Assembly: GCF_044466355.1 (NCBI RefSeq)
Contig: NZ_JBITMQ010000001.1
Location: 930,001 to 994,000 of the forward strand
Direction: 5' to 3'
From: Actinophytocola sp044466355
GTDB taxonomy: Bacteria > Actinomycetota > Actinomycetes > Mycobacteriales > Pseudonocardiaceae
DNA: 64,000 nucleotides
Shown here: piece after piece, positions 42,974 to 50,320 of the stretch
Layout of the letters: every line of letters begins with the position of its first letter
Position numbering within the stretch: the stretch's first letter is position 1
Translations under genes and position numbers: made by a program
The notes under the pieces: generated by a model
Database searches by the model: none
The model's input: the letters and a program-made list of their open reading frames with translations, nothing else
Told to the model about the DNA's origin: nothing

Positions 42974-43018
42974 GTTCGGCAAGTATGTGACTTGTCGAAC
43001 AGCAAGTAGTTAGCTTGC
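42974..43018. promoter_or_regulatory. tandem TetR operators between MMPL and its regulator
   Basis: Arms GTTCGGCAAGT (42974-42984) and ACTTGTCGAAC (42990-43000) match at 10 of 11 positions. A second dyad GCAAG-N7-CTTGC (43002-43018) lies one helical spacing (~23 bp) away. A lone ACAAGT half-site is at about 42957. Confidence 0.75.
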
Positions 43019-43067
43019 CGTACGACTAGCTGAGGAGGTACCGTCGAACTCTCAGCGAGGAGGGGCG

Positions 43068-43640
43068 ATGACGGCCACCAAGCCGGACACCCGGACCCGG
43101 TTGCTCGAGACCGCGCTCGGGTTGTTCACCGTGCACGGCGTCGAGGGCACGTCCTTGCAGATGATCGCCGACGCTCTCGGCGTCACCAAGGCCGCGGTGT
43201 ACTACCACTTCAGGACGAAGGACGAGATCACCGAGGCGGTCGCGGAGCCCGCGCTGCGCGAGCTGTCCGCGATCCTGGACCGCGCGGCGACGCTGCGCAG
43301 GCACGGCGCCCAGGTCGACTACGTGATCGACGGGCTCGTGGACCTGATCGTGCGCAACCGCGTGCTGGTCGCGGTGTTCTGCAGCGACCCGGGCATCGCG
43401 CGCGCGGTCGAGCGGTCGCTGCACGGCGAGGAGAACGTGATGACCCGCCTGCCCGCGATGCTGGTCCCCCCGGACGCGGACGACGGCGCGGTGGTGGCGG
43501 CACACGTCGCGCTGGCGGGGGTGGCGCTGGCGGGTGGCTCGCCCGCGCTGATGGCGATGGACGACGACTCGCTGGGCAAACACCTCGGCGACGCGGTCCG
43601 CCGTCTGGTCGGCAGACCACGTCGCCGTGAGGCGTCCTGA
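43068..43640 (+). CDS. TetR-family regulator of the MMPL exporter
   Basis: 190 residues, ATG after GAGGAGGGGC. HTH GTSLQMIADALGVTKAAVYYHFRTKDEI; C-terminal ligand domain. Divergent from the MMPL gene with well-formed operators between, so a drug- or lipid-responsive repressor is likely. Confidence 0.92.
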   Translation: MTATKPDTRTRLLETALGLFTVHGVEGTSLQMIADALGVTKAAVYYHFRTKDEITEAVAEPALRELSAILDRAATLRRHGAQVDYVIDGLVDLIVRNRVLVAVFCSDPGIARAVERSLHGEENVMTRLPAMLVPPDADDGAVVAAHVALAGVALAGGSPALMAMDDDSLGKHLGDAVRRLVGRPRRREAS

Positions 43641-43646
43641 CCGGCG

Positions 43647-43991
43647 TCAGCCCGCGTGGCGGCGCTTGAGCCAGATCCGCAGCACGATCAGCAGCGCCAG
43701 CAGCCCGGCGAGCGGGATCGCGGGCCTGCGGGTGGCGCCGTCGACGACCGGGCGTACCCTGGTCGCCACCTGTGGGGGGAGCTTGTCGACGAGGTCGTCG
43801 CCCTTCTCCCGCAGTTCCTCGGCCTTCTCGTGCGCGACGCGCTGAGCGCGTGCCTTCACGTCGGCCTTCTCGCCGAGCGCGCTCACCGTCTCGGCGAGTT
43901 CCTGGCGCGTCAGTTCCGCGTCGTGGCGCAGGTCCTCGTCCGTCGGCGCCTCACCCGGCATGGTCATCCGTTCGGTGTCCTTGGCGTTCAT
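43647..43991 (-). CDS. DUF3618 protein with C-terminal membrane helix
   Basis: 114 residues, ATG overlapping the upstream TGA. The region LRHDAELTRQELAETVSALGEKADVKARAQ is the DUF3618 signature, followed by an amphipathic stretch and one membrane helix (IPLAGLLALLIVLRIWL). These proteins travel with holin-III/DUF1469 proteins in actinomycetes and are thought to act at the envelope. Confidence 0.9.
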   Translation of the reverse strand: MNAKDTERMTMPGEAPTDEDLRHDAELTRQELAETVSALGEKADVKARAQRVAHEKAEELREKGDDLVDKLPPQVATRVRPVVDGATRRPAIPLAGLLALLIVLRIWLKRRHAG

Positions 43992-44413
43992 CGCTTGCCC
44001 GCCTCCTTGACCACGTGGATGTCTTCCTTCGCGTTCTCCACCGCGGGCGAGGGCATCGGCGCGCTCTGCTTCAGCTGCTTGCGCGCCATCAGCACCGCGA
44101 CACCCGCGATCACGAACAGCGCGACCGCGACGATGAGCGCGGCCGCCCACGCGGGCAGCACCAGCGCGAGCAGGAGCACGCAGGCGGCGATCAGCACGGC
44201 GCCGCCGTAGAACGCGAACACCCCGCCCGCACCCGCGAACGCGGCGCCGGCACCGGCGTGCTTCGCCTTGCCCTTCATCTCCCGCACGGCGAGCGTCACC
44301 TCGGTCCGCGCGAGCCTGTTCACCTGGTCGGTGAGGTCGCGGACCAGCTCGGCCGTCGACTTCTCAGCGTGGTCGGTGCTGTGGTCCGTGCGCACGTCTC
44401 GTATGGCAGTCAT
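43988..44413 (-). CDS. phage-holin-III/DUF1469 family membrane protein
   Basis: 141 residues: a cytoplasmic helix (TAELVRDLTDQVNRLARTEVTLAVREMKGKAKH), two membrane segments (about 62-80, 87-107), and a charged tail. Named after phage holins but chromosomal and stress-related in actinomycetes. A sigma-B-type promoter precedes it and it is co-transcribed with the DUF3618 gene. Confidence 0.88.
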   Translation of the reverse strand: MTAIRDVRTDHSTDHAEKSTAELVRDLTDQVNRLARTEVTLAVREMKGKAKHAGAGAAFAGAGGVFAFYGGAVLIAACVLLLALVLPAWAAALIVAVALFVIAGVAVLMARKQLKQSAPMPSPAVENAKEDIHVVKEAGKR

Positions 44414-44440
44414 GACTCCGTCGCCTCCTCTGCCGCGCGG

Positions 44441-44466
44441 TTACCCGACGTGGCTGACCTGGAAAC
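44441..44466 (-). promoter_or_regulatory. sigma-B-type promoter for the holin-III/DUF3618 operon
   Basis: Minus strand GTTT (44466-44463), 16 bases, GGGTAA (44446-44441). A start ~8 bases later leaves a ~20-nt leader before ATG 44413. Confidence 0.72.
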
Positions 44467-44471
44467 ACACG

Positions 44472-44496
44472 GTTCGTCCCACACCGGAACGGGTAC
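44472..44496 (+). promoter_or_regulatory. sigma-B-type promoter for the flavodoxin-like operon
   Basis: GTTC (44472-44475), 15 bases, GGGTAC (44491-44496). The ATG at 44506 lies about where transcription should start and no ribosome site is visible, so a leaderless mRNA is predicted. Confidence 0.65.
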
Positions 44497-44505
44497 CCCG
44501 CCGCC

Positions 44506-45096
44506 ATGCGAGCACTGATACTGAACTGCACGCTCAAGAAGTCACCCGAGCGGTCGAACACACAGCGACTCGCGGACGTGGTGGCCGCCTCGCTGAGCGA
44601 GAAGGGTGTCGCGGTCGAGTCGATCCGGGTCGTCGACCAGCGGATCGAGCCGGGGGTCCAGACCGACATGGGTGACGACTGGACCGGGATCCACCGCAAG
44701 CTGCTGGAGTCGGAGATCCTGGTGGTCGCGTCGCCGACGTGGCTCGGCATGCCCTCGTCCGTGGCGCACCGGGTGCTCGAACGGATGGACGCGATGCTGT
44801 CCGAGACCGACGACGAGGACCGGCCCGTGGCGTACAACCGGGTCGCCGGAGTCGTCGTCACCGGCAACGAGGACGGCGCGCACCACGTGATCAACGAGAT
44901 CTGCGGTGGGCTCAACGAGGTCGGCTACACGATCCCCGGCCAGGCGTGGACGTACTGGAACTCCGGCCCCGGGCCGGGGCCGGACTACACGGAGACCGAC
45001 CACGGCCACGAGTTCTCGGAGAGGACCGCGGCCACGATGGCCAAGAACCTGGTCGCGGTCGCCACCGCGCTCGCCAAGCAGCCCATCCCCGCGTGA
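44506..45096 (+). CDS. flavodoxin-fold NAD(P)H-dependent oxidoreductase
   Basis: 196 residues. The first strand and loop LILNCTLKKSPERSNTQ and the SPTWLGMPSS turn match the FMN-binding flavodoxin_2/NADPH-dependent FMN reductase fold. Likely a quinone or flavin reductase used under stress, given its promoter and neighbours. Followed by DUF4235 after 13 bases. Confidence 0.85.
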   Translation: MRALILNCTLKKSPERSNTQRLADVVAASLSEKGVAVESIRVVDQRIEPGVQTDMGDDWTGIHRKLLESEILVVASPTWLGMPSSVAHRVLERMDAMLSETDDEDRPVAYNRVAGVVVTGNEDGAHHVINEICGGLNEVGYTIPGQAWTYWNSGPGPGPDYTETDHGHEFSERTAATMAKNLVAVATALAKQPIPA

Positions 45097-45109
45097 GAAG
45101 GAGCCCCTC

Positions 45110-45379
45110 GTGAACGTCAACAAGGTGCTGTACAAGCCGGTCGGCATGCTCGTCGGTGTCCTCGGCGGTGTGCTCGCGACCACCGCGTTCAACAAGGTGT
45201 GGGGCGCGGTCGGACCCGGTGACGAGGCGCCGGACGCGACCGACAGCAAGGCGACCTGGTCCCAGGTGCTGCTCGCGGCGACGATCCAGGGCGCGATCTT
45301 CGGTGCCGTGAAGGCGGCGGTCGACCGCGCCGGCGCGACCGGTTACCGCAAGGTCACCGGCGAATGGCCCGACGACTGA
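45110..45379 (+). CDS. DUF4235 small membrane protein
   Basis: 89 residues, GTG start behind AAGGAG. The N-terminus LYKPVGMLVGVLGGVLATTAFNKVW and the later ATWSQVLLAATIQGAIFGAVKAAVDRAG match DUF4235, two short hydrophobic helices. Common in actinomycete stress loci; function unknown. It overlaps the topoisomerase gene by 16 bases. Confidence 0.88.
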   Translation: MNVNKVLYKPVGMLVGVLGGVLATTAFNKVWGAVGPGDEAPDATDSKATWSQVLLAATIQGAIFGAVKAAVDRAGATGYRKVTGEWPDD

Positions 45380-46356
45380 GGCGCAGCGACCCCGGCGGGC
45401 CGGGACTGCGCAGGCAGCGCTCCGGCCGGGGATGGCGCTACTTCGACATCGACGACCGGCCGCTGCGCGACCGCGGCGAGGTGTCGCGGCTCAACGGCCT
45501 CGCGATCCCGCCCGCGTGGCAGGAGGTGTGGATCTGCCCTTTTCCGAACGGGCACATCCAGGCCGTCGGCACGGACGCGGCCGGGCGGCGGCAGTACCTC
45601 TACCACGAGCAGTGGCGCGAGGAACGTGACGGTGAGAAGCACGACCGCGTGGTGCGCCTCGCCGCGCACCTGCCGGCGTTCCGGGCCGCGGTCGACGAGG
45701 ACCTGTGCACGCGGGGGCTGACGGAGCGGCGGGTGCTGGCGGGTGCGCTGCGCATGCTGGACCGCGGCGTGTTCCGCACCGGAGGCGACGAGTACGCGGA
45801 GGAGAGCAGGGGAGTGGCGACCCTGCTGTGCGGTGACGTGCGGGTCCGCCATGGCGAGATCCTCTTCGACTACGTCGCCAAGGGCGGTGTCGAGCGCAGG
45901 CTGCGGATCCGGGACGAGCGGCTGGCGCCGTTGATCACCGCTGTGCGGCGCGGGCGCGCCGCGGCGGACCGGCTGCTGGTCCACCGCGGAGGTGAGGTGC
46001 GCGCCTCGGACATCAACAGCCGCTTCCAGGAACTGACCGGGCCCGAGTACACCGCGAAGGACCTCCGCACGTGGCACGCGACCGTGCTGGCGGCCGTGAT
46101 CATCGCGGGGCGGCCGCCGCCGTCGTCGGACACGGGGCGGCGGCGGACGGAGAAGGCCGTGATGCGTGCGGTGGCCGAGCAGCTGGGGAACACGCCGACC
46201 GTGACGCGTAAGTCCTATGTGGACCCTCGGGTGCTCGACGGCTGGGCACGGGGGCGGACGGTGGAGCGGGCGCTGCGGAAGGCGGCGGGAAAGTCGATCG
46301 AGGACGTGCGCCCGGCCATCGAACGCGCCGTGGTCCGGTTGCTGAAGGAGACGTAG
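45364..46356 (+). CDS. DNA topoisomerase IB (poxvirus-like)
   Basis: 330 residues. The catalytic tyrosine is Tyr285 in TRKSYVDPRV; YVAKGG (Lys173), the Arg-rich RRLRIRD and TWHAT (His238) supply the other catalytic residues. N-terminal clamp domain is short, as in other bacterial IB enzymes. It relaxes supercoils through a 3'-phosphotyrosine link without ATP. Location in a sigma-B-type operon suggests stress use. Confidence 0.93.
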   Translation: MARRLRRSDPGGPGLRRQRSGRGWRYFDIDDRPLRDRGEVSRLNGLAIPPAWQEVWICPFPNGHIQAVGTDAAGRRQYLYHEQWREERDGEKHDRVVRLAAHLPAFRAAVDEDLCTRGLTERRVLAGALRMLDRGVFRTGGDEYAEESRGVATLLCGDVRVRHGEILFDYVAKGGVERRLRIRDERLAPLITAVRRGRAAADRLLVHRGGEVRASDINSRFQELTGPEYTAKDLRTWHATVLAAVIIAGRPPPSSDTGRRRTEKAVMRAVAEQLGNTPTVTRKSYVDPRVLDGWARGRTVERALRKAAGKSIEDVRPAIERAVVRLLKET

Positions 46357-46428
46357 GGGATCGGCAGCCGGCCTACCGGCGGGCACCGACAGTTCCGGGC
46401 GGTGGCAACAGAACCGTCCACAACGCAC

Positions 46429-46458
46429 AGGGCCCGGCCGGGTTTCCGGCCGGGCCCT
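46429..46458. terminator. bidirectional hairpin terminator
   Basis: Perfect 13-bp arms AGGGCCCGGCCGG and CCGGCCGGGCCCT with a GTTT loop, between the convergent topoisomerase and alcohol dehydrogenase genes. Confidence 0.8.
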
Positions 46459-46477
46459 GCTCCCTTGCGCTCCCCAC

Positions 46478-47662
46478 TCAGGGCTTCAGCAGTACCTTGA
46501 TGGCGCCGTCCTGTTTCTGTTGGAAGATCTCGTAGCCGTGCGGGGCCTCGGCGAGCGGCAGCTGGTGCGTCGCCAGGTCCTCGGTGCCGAGCGGGTCGTC
46601 GTCACGGGTCAGCAGCGGCATGATCTCGTCGGTCCAGCGGCGCACGTTGGCCTGGCCCATCCGCAGCTGGATCTGCTTGTCGAAAAGCTGCATCATCGGG
46701 ATCGGGTCGACCATGCCGCCGTACACCCCGGACAGCGACACCGTGCCGCCGCGCCGGACCGTGTCGATCGCCGCCAGCAGCGCGCCCATCCGGTCGATGC
46801 CCGCCTTCTCGGTCATCTTCGCCGCGATCGGCTTCGGCAGCAGCGACGTCAGCTGCTGCGCCACCTTGCCCACGGGTGACCCGTGCGCCTCCATGCCGAC
46901 CGCGTCGATCACCGAGTCCGGGCCGCGACCCGCGGTCAGGTCCCTGAGCGTGGCGACCGTGTCCTCGGGCTCGGTCAGGTCGACCGTGATCACCCCGTAC
47001 TTCGACGCCAGGGCCAGGCGTTCCGGCACCAGGTCGACACCGATGACCTGCCCGGCGCCCAGGTGCCGCGCGATGCGGCAGCACATCTGGCCGATCGGGC
47101 CCAGGCCGAAGACCACGATGCTGCCGCCCTCGGGGACGTCGGCGTACTTCACCGCCTGCCATGCGGTCGGCACCACGTCCGACAGGTACACGAACCGCTC
47201 GTCCGGCGGACCCTCCGGCACCTTGATCGGGCCGTAGTGCGCCTGCGGCACCCGCAGGTACTCCGCCTGTCCGCCGGGCACCTGCCCGTACAGCTTGGTG
47301 TAGCCGAGCAGCGCCGCGCCCTTGTCCCGGTCACGCACCTGCGTCGTCTCGCACTGGGACTGCAGCCCGGTCCTGCACATGACGCAGTGCCCGCACGAGA
47401 TGTTGAACGGCACCACCACCCGGTCGCCGGGCTTGATGTGCGACACCTCCGCGCCGACCTCCTCGACGACGCCCATCGGCTCGTGGCCGAGCACGTCGCC
47501 GGGGTCGATGAACGACCCGAGCACCTCGTACAGGTGCAGGTCCGACCCGCAGATCCCGCTCGCGGTCACCTTGATGATCGCGTCGGTCGGCTCCCGGATC
47601 TCCGGGTCCGGCACGGTCTCCACGCGCACGTCGCGTTTTCCCTGCCACGTCACGGCTTTCAT
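46478..47662 (-). CDS. zinc-dependent alcohol dehydrogenase (formaldehyde dehydrogenase-like)
   Basis: 394 residues from ATG 47662 behind GAGAGGAACC. Catalytic zinc ligands in SGICGSDLH and GHEPMGVVEEVG; structural zinc cysteines CGHCVMCRTGLQSQC; NAD loop VFGLGPIGQM. The insert and length fit the large bacterial class next to glutathione-independent formaldehyde dehydrogenases. Co-transcribed with the upstream SDR; a detoxifying aldehyde/alcohol role under stress is likely. Confidence 0.9.
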   Translation of the reverse strand: MKAVTWQGKRDVRVETVPDPEIREPTDAIIKVTASGICGSDLHLYEVLGSFIDPGDVLGHEPMGVVEEVGAEVSHIKPGDRVVVPFNISCGHCVMCRTGLQSQCETTQVRDRDKGAALLGYTKLYGQVPGGQAEYLRVPQAHYGPIKVPEGPPDERFVYLSDVVPTAWQAVKYADVPEGGSIVVFGLGPIGQMCCRIARHLGAGQVIGVDLVPERLALASKYGVITVDLTEPEDTVATLRDLTAGRGPDSVIDAVGMEAHGSPVGKVAQQLTSLLPKPIAAKMTEKAGIDRMGALLAAIDTVRRGGTVSLSGVYGGMVDPIPMMQLFDKQIQLRMGQANVRRWTDEIMPLLTRDDDPLGTEDLATHQLPLAEAPHGYEIFQQKQDGAIKVLLKP

Positions 47663-47679
47663 CGGTGGTTCCTCTCGGC

Positions 47680-48534
47680 TCAGCCCGGGTGGGTCTCGCC
47701 GCCGAGGGCGGCGAGCACCTCGCCCGAGTAGTACGACGACAGCCGTTCCGCGGCGAAGAACACGTACGACGGGGCCAGCTCGTCCGGTTGCGCGACCCGG
47801 CCGTACGGGGTCTGCCCGCCGAAGCTCTCGACCTTCTCCTCGGGCAGCGTGGCCGGGATCAACGGCGTCCACACCGGTCCGGGCGCGACGCAGTTGACGC
47901 GGATCCGCCGGTCCACGAGCGCCTGTGCCATCGCCATCGTCCACGCGTGCACGGCGCCCTTGGTGGCCGAGTAGTCGATGAGGCCCTTGTTGCCGCGCAG
48001 CCCGTTCACCGATCCGGTGTTGATGATCGCGCCGCCCTCGCCCAGGTGCGGCAGCGCGGCCGCGGTCACCCGGAAGTAGCTGTGGATGTTCACGTCGAAC
48101 GTCCGGTGCCACTGCTCGTCGGTGATGTCCTCGGGCGACTCGACCTGTTCCTGCGTCGCCACGTTGTTGACGAGGACGTCGAGCCCGCCGAGCGCCGCGA
48201 CGGCCCGCTCGACCACAGCCGCGCAGTGCGCCCGGTCGGCGAGGTCGCCCGCGATCAGCTCGCAGCGCCTGCCCTCCGCCTGCACGAGGTCGGCGGTGTG
48301 CTTGGCGTCGTCGTGCTCTTCGAGGTACGCGATCGCGACGTCCGCGCCCTCCTTGGCGAACGCGACGGCGACCGCCCGGCCGATGCCGGAGTCGCCGCCG
48401 GTGATCAGTGCCCGCTTGTGCCGCAGCAGGTCACGCCCGACGTACCCGGACATCTCGTCCCGCGGCTCGGGGCGCATCCGGTCGGTCTCACCTGGGGGGT
48501 TCTGCTGTTGCGGCGGCTGCTTCCGCTCGGCCAT
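47680..48534 (-). CDS. SDR oxidoreductase of the YhdG/GSP39 stress type
   Basis: 284 residues. A Pro/Gln-rich N-terminal extension (1-35), then TGGDSGIGRAVA, NNVA, INTGS and YSATK. The extension and the loop EYLEEHDDAK-like region are typical of general-stress-protein-39/YghA SDRs. A sigma-B-type promoter is visible just upstream. It is followed after 17 bases by the Zn-dehydrogenase. Confidence 0.9.
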   Translation of the reverse strand: MAERKQPPQQQNPPGETDRMRPEPRDEMSGYVGRDLLRHKRALITGGDSGIGRAVAVAFAKEGADVAIAYLEEHDDAKHTADLVQAEGRRCELIAGDLADRAHCAAVVERAVAALGGLDVLVNNVATQEQVESPEDITDEQWHRTFDVNIHSYFRVTAAALPHLGEGGAIINTGSVNGLRGNKGLIDYSATKGAVHAWTMAMAQALVDRRIRVNCVAPGPVWTPLIPATLPEEKVESFGGQTPYGRVAQPDELAPSYVFFAAERLSSYYSGEVLAALGGETHPG

Positions 48535-48566
48535 CGGTGCTCCCCACGTTCGGCTGCGGTGGGGGG

Positions 48567-48590
48567 TTACCCAGGCGGTTCACGCTCAAC
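48567..48590 (-). promoter_or_regulatory. sigma-B-like promoter for the SDR/alcohol dehydrogenase operon
   Basis: Minus strand GTTG (48590-48587), 14 bases, GGGTAA (48572-48567). Less exact than the others, but correctly placed (~25-nt leader) and in front of a stress-type SDR. Confidence 0.5.
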
Positions 48591-49074
48591 CGTCGCGGCG
48601 CATCGCCACCCTGGGCCACGCGTCGAGCCCGCGCGCGGCCTCGTGCGCGCGGATCGCCCGCAGCCCGGGCGTGAGGTCGGTCACCACGGTGAAGCCGATG
48701 CGGGCGTAGTAGGGCGCGTTCCACGGCACGTCCGCGAACGTGGTGAGCGTCAGCCCGGCCAGCCCGCGTGCCCGCGCCCACGCACCGACGTGGTCGATGA
48801 GCGCCCGGCCGATCCCGCGCCGCGCATGTCCCGGGTGGACGGAAACCTGCTCGATGTGCGCGTACCCGTCGACCTCGTCGGCCAGCACGTACGCGACGGG
48901 CGGGGTGCCCCACACCCACGCCCGGCCCGCGCGTTGGTACACCGCCAGTTCCTCGATCGCGGGCAGCTCGTCGTCGGCGATCGCCGCCATGCCGAGGTCG
49001 CGGAACGGCGCGCCCGCGGCGTGTTCGATGTCGCGTAGCACGGGCAGGTCGGTCAGACTGGCCTCGCGGATCAC
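48586..49074 (-). CDS. GNAT-family N-acetyltransferase
   Basis: 162 residues from GTG 49074. Acetyl-CoA loop VSVHPGHARRGIGRALIDH and the C-terminal NAPYYARIGFTVV strand are standard GNAT. The substrate is not evident. Divergent from the YbdK-type ligase. Confidence 0.88.
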   Translation of the reverse strand: MIREASLTDLPVLRDIEHAAGAPFRDLGMAAIADDELPAIEELAVYQRAGRAWVWGTPPVAYVLADEVDGYAHIEQVSVHPGHARRGIGRALIDHVGAWARARGLAGLTLTTFADVPWNAPYYARIGFTVVTDLTPGLRAIRAHEAARGLDAWPRVAMRRDG

Positions 49075-49108
49075 GGGTGCGGAGCGTAACGGTCGGCAGG
49101 AGGTAGGG

Positions 49109-50263
49109 ATGGCGGACGGGTCGGCCGCCACACTCGCTGTGGGCGTCGAGGAGGAACTGCTGCTCGTCGACCCCGGCACCGGCGCCACCGTGCCCGCCGC
49201 CCCCGAGGTGTGCCACGCCGCGGCCGCCATGCGGGCGGCGGGCGACGACGCCGCGCTGCGGTCGCGGTGGTCCGCCGCCCGCGTCGAGGCGGTCACCGGC
49301 ACCTGCCCGACGCTCGACGAGCTGGCGCGGCGGCTCGTCCACAACCGCGTCCAGCTGACCACCGCGGCCCGCGCGGCCGACGTGTGGCTGGTGCCGAGCG
49401 GGTGCGCGGTGCTCGACGGCCCGGTCGCGCCAACCGAGCGGTTCGCCGGCGTCGCCGACGTGTACGGCGGGGTCGTCGCCGACCACCACCCGTGCGGCTG
49501 CCACGTCCAGGTCGGCGTGCCGGACCCGGAGACGGCGGTGGCGGTGGTGAACCACCTGCGTCCGTGGCTGCCGACGCTGCTGGCCCTCTCGGTCAACTCC
49601 CCGTTCACCGGCGGCGCCGACACCGGCTACGCGAGCTGGCGCGCGGTGCAGCGGTCCCGGTTGCCCGCGTCCGGGATGCCGCCGCACTTCGCGTCGGTGC
49701 GGGCGTACGAGGCACGCGTGGCCCGCCTCGCCGAACAGGGCGTGCTGGTCGACGACGCTTCCCCGCTGTGGCTGGCGCGACCGGTGCCGCGACTGTCCGC
49801 TGTGGACCTGCGGGTCGCGGACACGGGCATCGACGTCGACGCGACGCTCCTGCAGGCGGCGCTGACGGTCGCGCTGGTCCGCACCGCGCTCACCGACCTC
49901 GCCGCCGGCCGCGAGGCCCCCGCCATCGGCGAACAGGTCGCGGCGACCGCGCTCTGGTCCTCGGCCCGGCACGGCATGGCGGGCCCCGGCATCCACCCCG
50001 TGCTGGAACGCCAGGCCCCGGCAGCGGTCCTCGTCACCGAGCTGCTGGCCGCGGTCCGCCCGGCGCTGGAGGACCTGGGCGCGACACAGATGGTGCGGGA
50101 GGCGGTCCGGCGCCTGTTACGCAGTGACACCGCCACCGCCACCGCCACCGCCACCGACACCGGCACCGGCACCGGCACCGGAGCCGCCCGCCAACGCGCC
50201 GCGGGCGACCCGTACGAGGTGGTCCGCATGCTCGCGACGAGCACGGTGCCGGGTGCCGGATAG
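49109..50263 (+). CDS. YbdK-type carboxylate-amine ligase (GCS2 family)
   Basis: 384 residues, ATG after CAGGAGGTAGGG. VGVEEELLLVDPGTG with the metal-binding glutamates, CGCHVQVGVPD with His and the LSVNSPF region match glutamate-cysteine ligase type 2/YbdK enzymes, which join a carboxylate to an amine with ATP. The C-terminal tail contains a tandem ACC-GCC / ACC-GGC repeat translated as Thr-Ala and Thr-Gly runs, preceded by a TTA codon (50117-50119). Confidence 0.88.
   Translation: MADGSAATLAVGVEEELLLVDPGTGATVPAAPEVCHAAAAMRAAGDDAALRSRWSAARVEAVTGTCPTLDELARRLVHNRVQLTTAARAADVWLVPSGCAVLDGPVAPTERFAGVADVYGGVVADHHPCGCHVQVGVPDPETAVAVVNHLRPWLPTLLALSVNSPFTGGADTGYASWRAVQRSRLPASGMPPHFASVRAYEARVARLAEQGVLVDDASPLWLARPVPRLSAVDLRVADTGIDVDATLLQAALTVALVRTALTDLAAGREAPAIGEQVAATALWSSARHGMAGPGIHPVLERQAPAAVLVTELLAAVRPALEDLGATQMVREAVRRLLRSDTATATATATDTGTGTGTGAARQRAAGDPYEVVRMLATSTVPGAG
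50129..50182 (+). repeat. in-frame hexanucleotide microsatellite
   Basis: Four copies of ACCGCC, one interrupted unit (ACCGAC), then about three copies of ACCGGC, encoding (TA)n and (TG)n in the YbdK-type protein tail. Multiples of six keep the frame, so copy number can vary without truncation. Confidence 0.9.
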
Positions 50264-50320
50264 CGACGAAACGCCCCAGTACGATCCCGCGTCTACGGTT
50301 CCGCGGTGGTGGGAGACCAG

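Noticed and set aside
50129..50182. CRISPR-like tandem repeats
   Set aside because: Six-base units without spacers, in frame inside a coding region; a microsatellite.
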